Source: Streptomyces caniscabiei | GTDB lineage: Bacteria; Actinomycetota; Actinomycetes; Streptomycetales; Streptomycetaceae | DNA length: 64,000 nucleotides | Reading direction: 5' to 3' | Assembly (NCBI RefSeq): GCF_014930365.1 | Contig: NZ_JABXWI010000007.1 | Coordinates: forward strand, 372,001-436,000 | Shown here: piece after piece, positions 1-7,936 of the stretch | Position numbering within the stretch: the first letter of the stretch is position 1 | Layout: every line of letters starts with the position of its first letter | Position numbers and translations under genes: made by a program | The notes under the pieces: generated by a model | Database searches by the model: none | Told to the model about the DNA's origin: nothing | What the model saw: the letters and a program-made list of their open reading frames with translations, nothing else

Positions 1-564
1 AGTCTGCCGTCGCTCCCCGGAGTGGTGCCGGGGCTTCCTGAGGTGCCGCGGTCGCCGGAGCTTCCGAATCTTCCGGGTCTTCCGGGGGTGCCCGGGTGGA
101 GCACCTTGCCGGTGGAGTCGCTGCCCGTCGGCGAGGTGCCGCAGGAGTCGGGGCCGACGGAGGCCGAGAAGCCGGACCAGGTCCCGGACGCTGACGGCGG
201 GCGTGACGACGCACGGGTCTCCGGCCCGGTCGCCGGTCCGGTACCCGTCGCGTACGGGCCGACCGTCGGGGTCGGCGGTGCGGTGGCTGTGCCGGCACCC
301 CATCGGACCGCCACCGACGCAGGCGCCGGCGCCGGCGATCAGCCCGGCGTGCGTGCGCCCGTGCGGCAGAGCCAGGACGGGCTTCCGACGGGCGCCCTCG
401 GCCGGCACTCCGCCGTCGACAACGGTGGGCCGCGGCACGCCGAGCCGCACGCCCTCGCCGCCCTCCCGCACACACCACTGAGCCTCGTGCCCGGCGCTCC
501 CGTGGCCGACGCCGCGGGCGGGACCCGGGAGCGGCACCGGGACGTCCCCGTCTTCCCCGGCTAG
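1..564 (+). CDS. 3' end of an unidentified proline-rich protein
   Basis: The reading frame is open from the first base to a TAG at 562-564 and shows the strong third-position G/C bias of real genes here, so I read it as the C-terminal part of a gene that starts before the window. The visible product opens with Leu-Pro-Gly and Val-Pro-Gly repeats, then becomes low-complexity Gly/Ala/Pro/Arg sequence with no domain I recognise. A GTG at 22 could be an internal start, but the frame has no stop before it. It lies upstream of sucC on the same strand, separated by more than 600 bases containing strong hairpins, so it is unlikely to be co-transcribed with sucCD. No function can be assigned. Confidence 0.45.
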   Translation, partial: SLPSLPGVVPGLPEVPRSPELPNLPGLPGVPGWSTLPVESLPVGEVPQESGPTEAEKPDQVPDADGGRDDARVSGPVAGPVPVAYGPTVGVGGAVAVPAPHRTATDAGAGAGDQPGVRAPVRQSQDGLPTGALGRHSAVDNGGPRHAEPHALAALPHTPLSLVPGAPVADAAGGTRERHRDVPVFPG

Positions 565-896
565 GGGACGGGCTCCACTCCGCCGGGCCCGGGGCTCCGC
601 GCGGGCCGATCACGTCCGCCGCCCGGACCACCAAGAGGCGGAAACGACGTCACCGGCCGCGCCCGCGCCCGCACAGGTCACCCCGATCCCCTTTCGCGCA
701 CCGCGCGCCCCTATGCCGTAGCGGCCCTACGCCTCAGCGCCCCTACGCCGTAGAGACCTCCAGGTCCGTAGGGGACGCGGTCACAGTCGACCGACCCTCG
801 GGCGGATACCCGGACGGCCGAAAGCCGTCGGCCCGGTCCGGGCGGATGCCGGGGGCGGTGACGGTCGGTCCCCCTTGGGGAGGAGATCGTCCGTCG

Positions 897-923
897 GGGC
901 CCTTCGACGTAGATGAAGGGCCC
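897..923. terminator. Hairpin upstream of sucC
   Basis: GGGCCCTTC at 897-905 pairs perfectly with GAAGGGCCC at 915-923 across a 9-base loop. There is no U-tract, which is usual for Streptomyces terminators. Together with the next hairpin it probably isolates sucC from upstream transcription. Confidence 0.5.
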
Positions 924-926
924 TCA

Positions 927-964
927 GGGACCTCACCGGACGTACCCCCGTTCGGTGAGGTCCC
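927..964. terminator. 12-bp stem hairpin upstream of sucC
   Basis: GGGACCTCACCG at 927-938 pairs perfectly with CGGTGAGGTCCC at 953-964, loop 939-952. It stands 3 bases after the preceding hairpin, so the two form a tandem terminator-like element. Confidence 0.55.
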
Positions 965-1002
965 GCACGCGCGGCACGCCGTGCCAGTGAGCGCGGCATC
1001 AT

Positions 1003-1016
1003 GTGACAGGTATCAC
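1003..1016 (-). promoter_or_regulatory. Possible Crp-type site upstream of sucC
   Basis: Read on the minus strand the sequence is GTGATACCTGTCAC, which fits the GTG-N6-GNCAC motif I recall for Streptomyces Crp. It lies about 180 bases before sucC. A seven-base motif is expected several times by chance in 64 kb, so this is only a candidate; a second match lies upstream of mdh. Confidence 0.3.
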
Positions 1017-1197
1017 CGCTCAGGTGTGACCCGCGATTTAGGGGGCTCCCGGAAGCAGCGATAACCTGCGAGACGGACATGCCGCGCGCTCGGACACCGT
1101 GTGCGCCTCCCTTGTGACTCTCGGCGGATGTCACGTTGCCCTTCGCGGCACGCCCACGCATAAGACGAACCGCGATCACTGATAGGGACGGAAGCGC

Positions 1198-2376
1198 GTG
1201 GACCTGTTCGAGTACCAGGCGAGGGACCTCTTCGCCAAGCACGGTGTACCGGTGCTGGCCGGTGAAGTCATCGACACGCCTGAGGCGGCGCGCGAGATCA
1301 CCGAGCGACTGGGCGGCAAGTCTGTCGTCAAGGCTCAGGTGAAGGTCGGTGGTCGAGGCAAGGCCGGCGGCGTCAAGCTCGCCGCCACCCCGGACGAGGC
1401 TGTCGCCCGTTCGACGGACATTCTCGGGATGGACATCAAGGGCCACACGGTCCACAAGGTGATGATCGCCGAGACCGCTCCGGAGATCGTCGAGGAGTAC
1501 TACGTCTCCTACCTCCTCGACCGCACCAACCGCACCTTCCTCTCCATCGCCTCCGTCGAGGGCGGCATGGAGATCGAGGAGGTGGCGGTCGAGCGCCCCG
1601 AGGCCGTCGCCAAGACGCCCATCGACGCCAACGTCGGTGTGACCCCCGAGGTCGCCCGTGGCATCGTCGAGGCCGCCAACTTCCCGGCCGAGGTCGCCGA
1701 CAAGGTCGCCGACATCCTCGTCACCCTGTGGAAGACCTTCATCGAGGAGGACGCCCTCCTCGTCGAGGTCAACCCGCTGGCGAAGGTCGCCTCCGGCGAT
1801 GTCATCGCCCTCGACGGCAAGGTCTCCCTGGACGAGAACGCGGACTTCCGCCACCCCGACCACGAGGAGCTCGTCGACCACGCGGCCGCGAACCCCCTCG
1901 AGGCCGCGGCCAAGGAGAAGAACCTCAACTACGTCAAGCTCGACGGTGAGGTCGGCATCATCGGCAACGGCGCGGGTCTCGTCATGAGCACCCTGGACGT
2001 CGTCGCCTACGCCGGTGAGAACCACGGCGGCGTCAAGCCCGCCAACTTCCTCGACATCGGCGGTGGCGCCTCCGCCGCCGTCATGGCGAACGGCCTGGAG
2101 ATCATCCTCGGCGACCCGGACGTCAAGTCCGTCTTCGTCAACGTCTTCGGTGGCATCACCGCGTGTGACGAGGTCGCCAACGGCATCGTGCAGGCGCTGC
2201 AGCTCCTGAAGGACAAGGGCGAGGAAGTCACCAAGCCCCTCGTCGTCCGCCTGGACGGCAACAACGCCGAGCTGGGTCGCAAGATCCTCTCCGACGCCAA
2301 CCACCCGCTGGTGCAGCGCGTGGACACCATGGACGGCGCGGCCGACAAGGCCGCCGAGCTCGCGGCTGCGAAGTAA
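1198..2376 (+). CDS. sucC: Succinyl-CoA ligase (ADP-forming) subunit beta
   Basis: The 392-residue product is the beta subunit of succinyl-CoA synthetase, which with SucD converts succinyl-CoA to succinate with formation of a nucleoside triphosphate in the TCA cycle. The N-terminus (MDLFEYQARDLF) is the standard start of this family, and the ATP-grasp fold (about 1-230) includes KAQVKVGGRGKAGGVK. The C-terminal ligase domain carries the GGI motif (VFGGITACDEVA) near residue 320. Length is normal. The GTG start at 1198 follows GGGACGGAAG at suitable spacing. sucD begins 21 bases after its stop, so the two form an operon with equal need for both subunits. Confidence 0.97.
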   Translation: MDLFEYQARDLFAKHGVPVLAGEVIDTPEAAREITERLGGKSVVKAQVKVGGRGKAGGVKLAATPDEAVARSTDILGMDIKGHTVHKVMIAETAPEIVEEYYVSYLLDRTNRTFLSIASVEGGMEIEEVAVERPEAVAKTPIDANVGVTPEVARGIVEAANFPAEVADKVADILVTLWKTFIEEDALLVEVNPLAKVASGDVIALDGKVSLDENADFRHPDHEELVDHAAANPLEAAAKEKNLNYVKLDGEVGIIGNGAGLVMSTLDVVAYAGENHGGVKPANFLDIGGGASAAVMANGLEIILGDPDVKSVFVNVFGGITACDEVANGIVQALQLLKDKGEEVTKPLVVRLDGNNAELGRKILSDANHPLVQRVDTMDGAADKAAELAAAK

Positions 2377-2397
2377 GGGAAGAGGGACAGAACAGCC

Positions 2398-3282
2398 ATG
2401 GCTATCTTCCTGAACAAGGACAGCAAGGTCATCGTCCAGGGCATGACCGGTGCCACGGGCATGAAGCACACCAAGCTCATGCTGGCCGACGGCACGAACA
2501 TCGTCGGTGGCGTGAACCCCCGCAAGGCGGGCACGAGCGTCGATGTCGACGGCAACGAGATCCCGGTCTTCGGCACCGTCGCCGAGGCGATCGAGAAGAC
2601 GGGCGCGAACGTATCCGTCCTCTTCGTGCCGCCGGCCTTCGCCAAGGCCGCCGTCGTCGAGGCCATCGACGCCGAGATCCCGCTCGCGGTCGTCATCACC
2701 GAGGGCATCGCGGTCCACGACTCGGCCGCGTTCTACGCGTACGCCGTGTCGCAGGGCAACAAGACCCGGATCATCGGCCCGAACTGCCCGGGTCTGATCA
2801 CCCCCGGTCAGTCGAACGCCGGCATCATCCCCGGTGACATCACCAAGCCGGGCCGCATCGGTCTGGTCTCGAAGTCCGGCACGCTGACGTACCAGATGAT
2901 GTACGAGCTGCGGGACATCGGCTTCTCGTCGGCCGTCGGCATCGGTGGCGACCCGGTCATCGGTACGACGCACATCGACGCGCTCGCCGCGTTCGAGGCC
3001 GACCCCGACACCGACCTGATCGTGATGATCGGTGAGATCGGTGGCGACGCCGAGGAGCGTGCCGCCGACTTCATCAAGGCCAACGTGAAGAAGCCGGTCG
3101 TCGGTTACGTCGCCGGGTTCACCGCGCCCGAGGGCAAGACCATGGGCCACGCCGGCGCCATCGTGTCCGGGTCCTCCGGTACGGCCGCCGCCAAGAAGGA
3201 GGCCCTGGAGGCCGCCGGCGTCAAGGTCGGCAAGACGCCGACCGAGACGGCGAAGCTCGCGCGCGAGATCCTCAACGGCTGA
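2398..3282 (+). CDS. sucD: Succinate-CoA ligase subunit alpha
   Basis: The 294-residue product is the alpha subunit of succinyl-CoA synthetase, carrying the CoA site and the phosphohistidine. The N-terminal CoA-binding domain starts MAIFLNKDSKVIVQGMTG and contains GGVNPRKAG. The GPNCPG segment near residue 125 and the C-terminal MGHAGAIVSG motif, whose histidine is the phosphorylated residue in this family, are both present. The ATG at 2398 follows GGGAAGAGGGA. It is the second gene of the sucCD operon, which ends at the very strong hairpin 24 bases after its stop. Confidence 0.97.
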   Translation: MAIFLNKDSKVIVQGMTGATGMKHTKLMLADGTNIVGGVNPRKAGTSVDVDGNEIPVFGTVAEAIEKTGANVSVLFVPPAFAKAAVVEAIDAEIPLAVVITEGIAVHDSAAFYAYAVSQGNKTRIIGPNCPGLITPGQSNAGIIPGDITKPGRIGLVSKSGTLTYQMMYELRDIGFSSAVGIGGDPVIGTTHIDALAAFEADPDTDLIVMIGEIGGDAEERAADFIKANVKKPVVGYVAGFTAPEGKTMGHAGAIVSGSSGTAAAKKEALEAAGVKVGKTPTETAKLAREILNG

Positions 3283-3305
3283 TCCTCGGCTCGGCCGAGC
3301 CTGCT

Positions 3306-3340
3306 GTGGGCCCGCACCCCTGTCCGGGGTGCGGGCCCAC
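3306..3340 (+). terminator. Terminator of sucCD
   Basis: GTGGGCCCGCACCCC (3306-3320) pairs perfectly with GGGGTGCGGGCCCAC (3326-3340) over a 5-base loop. A smaller palindrome, GCTCGGCCGAGC, precedes it at 3289-3300. The element also sits at the end of the convergent gene ending at 3443 and may serve both strands. Confidence 0.8.
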
Positions 3341-3442
3341 TGGCGTGTCCGGGCGCTGTTCGGCCGCGCGCAGCCGCGCCGCTCAGTCGGCCTCCGGTCA
3401 GCGGGCCTCCGCTCAGAGGGCCTGCGGGCGGTGGACTTCCGG

Positions 3443-4414
3443 TCAGTGCGCTTCGGGGTGCAGGCGTTCCGGGCCGGCCGTCGCCTCCGATCTGAGCTTG
3501 GCGCGGAGCTTCTGCTCGGTCTTGGAGAGGGGGCCCGGGGCCGCTCTCGGGGGGATGCCCTGGACCGGGGCGCCCGGGGGGACCGGGGGCTCGTAGTGGT
3601 CGGGGGCGGTGTGGAGGGTGAGGGCGGTGGTGGTGAGCAGCAGGGTGGTGAAGGCGATCGCGGCGTGGATCCAGCGCCGGGCCCGCAGATCGGCCCGGGC
3701 GCGGAGGGCGAGCGGCTTGGTCGGGCCGGGGCGGACGTCGGCGGGGAGCGCGGCGAGGAGGCGGTTGAGGTCGTCGGGGGCGACCGGCTGGGGGAGGCGT
3801 GCGGTGACGGCCGCTCGGGCGTAGAGGAGGCGGCCGGCCGCGGCGGGTGTGCTGGCCTCCGTCTCGGCGGCCGTGTCGGGCAGGTCCAGGCCCACGCCGT
3901 CGTAGAGGAGCAGGGTCCGGCGGTACGGGGGCGGCAGTTCCAGGAGGGCGGTCAGCAGGGCGCGGCCGGTGGGGTCGGCCGGCGGTGGTTCGCGGCGCGG
4001 GAACGGGCGGGGGTGCACACGGCGCCAGGGGGAGAGGGCGTAGTCGTGGGCCGCGGCCCGCACCCAGCCCGCCGGGTCGCGGTCGACCGCCACCTCCGGC
4101 CAGCGGTGCCAGGCGAGCTGGAAGGCACGCTCCACGGCCTCCCGGGCGAGCCGACGCTGCCCGGTGAGCAGATAGGTCTGCTGTACGAGGGCGGGGGCGC
4201 AGTACGCGTAGAGCGCGTCGAAGGCCTGGGCGGGCGTCAGGCGGGGCCGGGCCGGGGTCGCGGCCGGATCGACGGTGTCGGGGCCGGTGCCCAGAGGCTG
4301 CTGGTACCACTCGGTCCCGCGCTGGGCGAACGGCTCATCGGTTCCGGTTCCGGGACCGGCCCCGGGCGCGGTCACCGGATCGCCTCCCGCCGTAGCGGCC
4401 TCCGTCGGACCCAT
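3443..4414 (-). CDS. Sigma-70-like protein with a C-terminal membrane anchor
   Basis: The 323-residue product resembles a group-4 sigma factor that has gained a tail. After about 65 variable residues, a region-2-like segment (AFDALYAYCAPALVQQTYLLTG, to the WRR near 135) and a region-4-like segment (LLELPPPYRRTLLLYDGVGL...TPAAAGRLLYARAAV) can be followed. Near residue 260 comes a hydrophobic stretch (WIHAAIAFTTLLLTTTALT) and a Pro-rich tail. Most ECF factors are soluble and end at region 4, so the anchor is odd. I start it at 4414 because residues upstream in the open frame overlap the divergent perM gene. It may be a degenerate, non-sigma derivative; I see no anti-sigma gene beside it. Confidence 0.65.
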   Translation of the reverse strand: MGPTEAATAGGDPVTAPGAGPGTGTDEPFAQRGTEWYQQPLGTGPDTVDPAATPARPRLTPAQAFDALYAYCAPALVQQTYLLTGQRRLAREAVERAFQLAWHRWPEVAVDRDPAGWVRAAAHDYALSPWRRVHPRPFPRREPPPADPTGRALLTALLELPPPYRRTLLLYDGVGLDLPDTAAETEASTPAAAGRLLYARAAVTARLPQPVAPDDLNRLLAALPADVRPGPTKPLALRARADLRARRWIHAAIAFTTLLLTTTALTLHTAPDHYEPPVPPGAPVQGIPPRAAPGPLSKTEQKLRAKLRSEATAGPERLHPEAH

Positions 4415-4501
4415 CCGCGTACGAAAAAACACATAAGCACATATTGGGCGACACGTGCAGGAAACGTCCGTTACGCCGGTAAAGCGCGTGTCGTTGGGAG
4501 C
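4415..4501. promoter_or_regulatory. Divergent promoter region of the sigma-like gene and perM
   Basis: Only 87 bases separate the two divergent starts. The region is locally AT-rich (GAAAAAACACATAAGC near 4422-4437). It contains GCCGGTAAAGCGC (about 4474-4486), which recurs exactly at about 25013-25025 upstream of another gene; whether that means anything is unknown. GGGAG precedes the perM ATG. Confidence 0.35.
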
Positions 4502-6691
4502 ATGGCCGACGTGACGCACGCGACCGACCCGAACGACCCGACCGCGGGGCCGGGCCACCCCTCCGACCACGGCTGGCACGCCTCCTCCACGGCACCCGGG
4601 GTGCCCCTGAGGCAGGGGGCGCCGACGGCGTCCCTGTACTCGTCGTCGCCGCGCTCGCCGCTGTCGCCGTTGCTGCGGCGGGCCCGTCGCCGGTCGTCCA
4701 AGCTGGTCTCAGGGGTGCTGGGCGGGGCCCTCGCGGCGGGCCTCGGATGTGCGGTGTTCACCGCGCTCGTGACCGTGCTGTGGATCAGTTCGCCGTACCC
4801 GGACAGCGGGCCCGGCGGGGCGCTGCACGTGGCGGCGGCCCTGTGGCTGCTCTCCCACGGGGTGGAACTCGTCCGCACCGACACGCTCTCCGGCGCCCCC
4901 GCCCCGGTCGGGCTCGTCCCCCTCCTCCTGCTCACGCTGCCGGTGGTCCTGCTGCACCGTTCGGCCCGCGACCACGCGGGGGACGGCTCCGGGGTGAGCG
5001 CACGGGCGACCTGGGCCGGACTCGTCATCGGGTACGCCGCCGTCGGTGCGGTGGTCACGCTGTACGCCTCCGGAGGCGTGCTGCGCCCTTCGTGGCTGTG
5101 GGCCGCGCTCTGCGTGCCCCTGCTGGCGGCGCTCGCGGCGGGCACGGGGGTGTGGGCCGCACGCGGGCGCTCTCGGCTGCCCCTGCCCGCGCTCCTCGGA
5201 GGCGCCCCGGGGACCGAAGGCCGGCGGCAGCTGGCGGCCGGCGCCTGGCGGGCCGCCGGGGCGGGGGTGCTCGTGCTGACCGGCGGGGGTGCCCTGCTGG
5301 TGGCGGTGTCCCTGGTCTGGCACGGAGCGGCGACCCGTGACTCCTTCCTTCAGCTCACCGAGGGGCTGTCCGGGCGGTTCGCCGTCCTGCTGCTCTGCGT
5401 CGCCCTCGTCCCGAACGCGGCGCTGTGGGCGGCGGCGTACGCGCTCGGCCCCGGGTTCGTGCTGAGCGCCGGGCACACCGTCGCGCCGCTGAGCGCGGCC
5501 GCTCCCGCCGCGTTCCTGCCGTCCTTCCCGTTGCTCGCCGCCGTTCCGGCGGGCGGGGGTGCGCCGGTGTACTGGGTGGTGGGGGCGGTGCCGTTCGCCG
5601 CGGGGGTGACGGTCGGGTGGTTCATCGCGGCGCGGGCCGCCGCCGACCGGTCGGCGCGGTGGTCCGCGCGGCGTACGGCCGCCGCGGCTCTCCTCGCCGC
5701 GCTGCTGTGCGCCGCCGCGGTCGCCCTCCTCACCCACCTGGCGGGTGGCCCCCTCGGTGTCGCCGCGCTCACCGACTTCGGCCCCGTGGGGTGGCGAGCG
5801 GGCGGCGCGGCCGGCGCGTGGGTGGGCGCGGTGGGGATCCCGGTCGCACTCACGGCCCGCTGGGCACGGACACGCGCCCCCAAGCCCACGGCTACCGCGT
5901 CTACGACGGGGCGGCGTACGGGTGCGGGGGTGCCGGGGGCCAGGGGGGTTGGTGGGGCGAGTGCGGCGAGTGTGACGGCGGGGGACGGGGCTGGGCGGGA
6001 GAAGGCGGGGGCGCCGGGGGCCGAGTGTGGTCGGCCGAGTGCGGTGGAGAAGAAGAGGGTTGAGGCCGGGAGGGAGAGGGGGCCCGAGGTCAAGGCCGGG
6101 CGGGAGTCGGTGTCGGGCGTGCCAGGGGGCGAGACGGGTCGGGAGTCGGTTCTGGGGGCGCCGGGGGTCGAGACGGGGCGGGATGGGACCGTGGGGATGC
6201 CTGCGGTTGAGCCGCGGACCACGACCGCTTCCACGCCCGCCGCCGTCTCCGAGGCCTCCGCTGACTCAAGCCCCGATGATGGTTCCGGCGGGGGTCCGCG
6301 GCCCCGCGGAGGCCTTGACGCCGGGCCACAGGCCGGCCCCTCCGACGCCGTCGCGCCGTACGACGCCCTCGACCCGTACGCCCACAGGTCCGCGACCCCC
6401 TCCACCCCGCCCGTCTGGGACCCGGCTTCCCGCGAGGCGCGCTGGGCGGCGTTGCGCGAGGCGTTGACGGCCCGGATCGAAGGCGAACGGGGTCCCGAGC
6501 CGGCCCTGCTCCCAGAGCGTGCCTCGGGCCCGAGCCCCACCCCCGCATCAGGGCCCACCCCCGCATCAGGCCCCGACCCCGGCCCGGGCCCCGTACCCGA
6601 CCCCGGCCCCGTACCCGCCACCGGCTCGTCGTCCGGCGGCTCGGCGGGGGCCGACACCGGTGCCCAGGACCCTTCCGAGGGCGCCGTCTGA
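4502..6691 (+). CDS. perM: PerM-type DUF6350 polytopic membrane protein
   Basis: The 729-residue product has about 45 soluble residues, then roughly ten membrane-spanning segments to about residue 460, then a long disordered tail. I recognise it as DUF6350, the family of mycobacterial PerM (Rv0955), implicated in cell division and persistence. The call also rests on position: the order sucCD-perM-purN-purH matches the one I recall in Mycobacterium. The tail carries degenerate repeats of GRESV-x-G-x-PG-x-ETGR (around 525-560) and Pro-Gly repeats near the end. I place the start at ATG 4502 behind GGGAG; the frame is open far upstream but that part is antisense to the sigma-like gene. Membrane topology is inferred, not computed. 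Confidence 0.75.
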   Translation: MADVTHATDPNDPTAGPGHPSDHGWHASSTAPGVPLRQGAPTASLYSSSPRSPLSPLLRRARRRSSKLVSGVLGGALAAGLGCAVFTALVTVLWISSPYPDSGPGGALHVAAALWLLSHGVELVRTDTLSGAPAPVGLVPLLLLTLPVVLLHRSARDHAGDGSGVSARATWAGLVIGYAAVGAVVTLYASGGVLRPSWLWAALCVPLLAALAAGTGVWAARGRSRLPLPALLGGAPGTEGRRQLAAGAWRAAGAGVLVLTGGGALLVAVSLVWHGAATRDSFLQLTEGLSGRFAVLLLCVALVPNAALWAAAYALGPGFVLSAGHTVAPLSAAAPAAFLPSFPLLAAVPAGGGAPVYWVVGAVPFAAGVTVGWFIAARAAADRSARWSARRTAAAALLAALLCAAAVALLTHLAGGPLGVAALTDFGPVGWRAGGAAGAWVGAVGIPVALTARWARTRAPKPTATASTTGRRTGAGVPGARGVGGASAASVTAGDGAGREKAGAPGAECGRPSAVEKKRVEAGRERGPEVKAGRESVSGVPGGETGRESVLGAPGVETGRDGTVGMPAVEPRTTTASTPAAVSEASADSSPDDGSGGGPRPRGGLDAGPQAGPSDAVAPYDALDPYAHRSATPSTPPVWDPASREARWAALREALTARIEGERGPEPALLPERASGPSPTPASGPTPASGPDPGPGPVPDPGPVPATGSSSGGSAGADTGAQDPSEGAV

Positions 6692-6696
6692 CAAGG

Positions 6697-6732
6697 CGAA
6701 GGCGCCGCCCGGGTGTATCGGCGGCGCCTTCG
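6697..6732. terminator. Bidirectional terminator after perM
   Basis: CGAAGGCGCCGC (6697-6708) pairs perfectly with GCGGCGCCTTCG (6721-6732). It lies between the convergent perM gene and the minus-strand gene ending at 6761. Confidence 0.7.
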
Positions 6733-6760
6733 TGGGCGTATCGGCTGGTGTTCCGGGCGG

Positions 6761-7552
6761 CTACTGCGCGCCCAGTACCTCCCGCAGCGGGCCCTCCGGG
6801 AGGAGGTCCTTGCAGGACTTGGCGGAGACCGTGGTGAGGGAGTCGTCGACGCAGGTGTAGTAGTCGCTGTAGACGAACTGGGCCGTGAAGGTGACGGCGA
6901 CGATCGCGAGGGCCAGCGTGGAGGTCACCAGGCCGCTGATGGCCGCCGTCCGCTGGGGGCGACCGCTCGGCTCGGGCGCCGCCGGGCGTGACGGATCCGG
7001 CGTGGACGGCTTGGCGCGCAGCGCGCTCACCGCCCAGTACACGGCCAGCGAACCGAGCAGCAGGGCCACGTACGGCCAGGCGAAGAGCGCGAAGAAGAAG
7101 GCCCACATGCCGCAGAGCAACGAGTACCGTGCGCGGCGCTGGGTCGGGTCCGTCGGGTCCCAGCGGAGCCCGCTGCCGGGTCCGCCCTCCGGGCCCTGGC
7201 CGGAACCGCCGGGCCCACCCGGTCCGCCCTGGCCACCGGGGCGCTCACCGAAGTGTCCGCCGGACGAGCGGCCGGGCTGCCGGTCGCTCCACTGACTGCC
7301 CCACGGCGAGTGACCACCGCCGCGCCCCGCTCCGTCGTCGGAACCCCGGCCGTCGGGTCGGCGCGGCCGCCACGGCCGGTCGGGCGCGCCCTCGGGCGGC
7401 GGCGCGAACGGATTGTCGTCCGAAGAGCCTGAACCCTGGCCCCGCCCGGGCTGCCCGGACTCGGGGGTGTCCTCGCTCTCGCGCGGAGGCGTGGGCGAGG
7501 AACTCCGCTCGCGCAGCAGGAGCGAAGGAAGGCGGAGGCTGCGGTCCGGCAT
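6761..7552 (-). CDS. Membrane protein with long disordered N-terminus
   Basis: The 263-residue product has no family I can name with confidence. Residues 1-135 are Gly/Pro/Ser/Arg-rich and likely disordered. Two hydrophobic segments follow (LLCGMWAFFFALFAWPYVAL, then a second part to about 170), and a third near 205-225 (AAISGLVTSTLALAIVAVTF). The C-terminal 35 residues contain two cysteines (YYTCVDDSL, AKSCKDLLP) that would face outside and could form a disulfide. This layout resembles DUF4190-type small membrane proteins. AAGGGGAAG lies about 13 bases before the ATG at 7552, a little far. It stands alone between perM and purN. Confidence 0.7.
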   Translation of the reverse strand: MPDRSLRLPSLLLRERSSSPTPPRESEDTPESGQPGRGQGSGSSDDNPFAPPPEGAPDRPWRPRRPDGRGSDDGAGRGGGHSPWGSQWSDRQPGRSSGGHFGERPGGQGGPGGPGGSGQGPEGGPGSGLRWDPTDPTQRRARYSLLCGMWAFFFALFAWPYVALLLGSLAVYWAVSALRAKPSTPDPSRPAAPEPSGRPQRTAAISGLVTSTLALAIVAVTFTAQFVYSDYYTCVDDSLTTVSAKSCKDLLPEGPLREVLGAQ

Positions 7553-7590
7553 CAGGAGTGAGTCTTCCCCTTGGTGAGTACGGCGATGAG

Positions 7591-7643
7591 TCAGCGGTGC
7601 GTCAGCGGTGCGTCAGCGGTGCGTCAGCGGTGCGTCAGCGGTG
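7591..7643. repeat. 11-bp tandem repeat, five copies
   Basis: The unit TCAGCGGTGCG occurs at 7591, 7602, 7613 and 7624, with a fifth partial copy from 7635. All full copies are identical. It lies in the 5' region of the minus-strand membrane protein gene and within the long divergent region upstream of purN. An 11-base period places each copy on about the same face of the helix. Confidence 0.9.
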
Positions 7644-7818
7644 AAGTCTGGTGCGAGAGGCTGGTGGGAGCGGCTGGTGGTGAAATCTATTGGTAGGGCA
7701 TGAGCTGTCACTCCGTGAACGCCCCGCACACCGACCGCGTTCCCGAGCCCACTCCCGGCAGACGCTACCTCCCGGCCACGCCCCCGTCCCACGGGGGCCG
7801 TCCGATGTGCCGGTATCG

Positions 7819-7846
7819 TTGCTGCCGGTCGGCCGCTTCGTAGGGT
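7819..7846 (+). promoter_or_regulatory. Probable housekeeping promoter of purNH
   Basis: TTGCTG at 7819-7824 and TAGGGT at 7841-7846 are separated by 16 bases, a good match to the HrdB consensus TTGACn/TAnnnT. The predicted start, about 7853, gives a leader of about 80 bases with two hairpins (about 7848-7860, overlapping the predicted start, and 7869-7884), the second a candidate operator. Confidence 0.5.
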
Positions 7847-7936
7847 TCCCCGTATCGGGGGACGCGAAGCATTCGTATGAATGCACAAGCGCGCAGTACC
7901 CGTATCACCCGAAGAACCCGTAGAAAGGGCCCCACC

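Larger units (their letters stand above)
565..1197. other. Gene-free stretch upstream of sucC with hairpins and a possible Crp site
   Basis: No frame here has convincing codon bias. The first part holds short repeats of CCCTACGCCGTA type (about 710-770), with CCCCTACG facing CGTAGGGG. Two strong hairpins lie at 897-923 and 927-964 and a small one at 973-985. The promoter-proximal part has a Crp-like site at 1003-1016, an inverted repeat GTGAC-N11-GTCAC near 1112-1132, and a possible -10 TAACCT near 1063. I could not place a -35 with confidence. Confidence 0.5.
7553..7936. other. Divergent region between the membrane protein gene and purN
   Basis: This 384-base stretch contains the 11-bp repeat array (7591-7643), then loosely repeated CTGGTG motifs, the purN promoter (7819-7846), a hairpin CCCCG-TAT-CGGGG (about 7848-7860) and the inverted repeat GCATTC-GTAT-GAATGC at 7869-7884. 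No gene is supported. ATG codons at 7877 and 7881 are discussed under purN. Confidence 0.6.

Noticed and set aside
781..3150. 789-codon minus-strand open frame across sucC and sucD
   Set aside because: It is the antisense shadow of two unmistakable genes and its residues (Asp/Val/Gly/Arg runs) are typical of reversed high-GC codons.
3329..4501. N-terminal extension of the perM frame
   Set aside because: Antisense to the sigma-like gene and without membrane segments; ATG 4502 has a ribosome site.
7591..7643. CRISPR-like array
   Set aside because: The repeats are 11 bp with no spacers and there are no cas genes.
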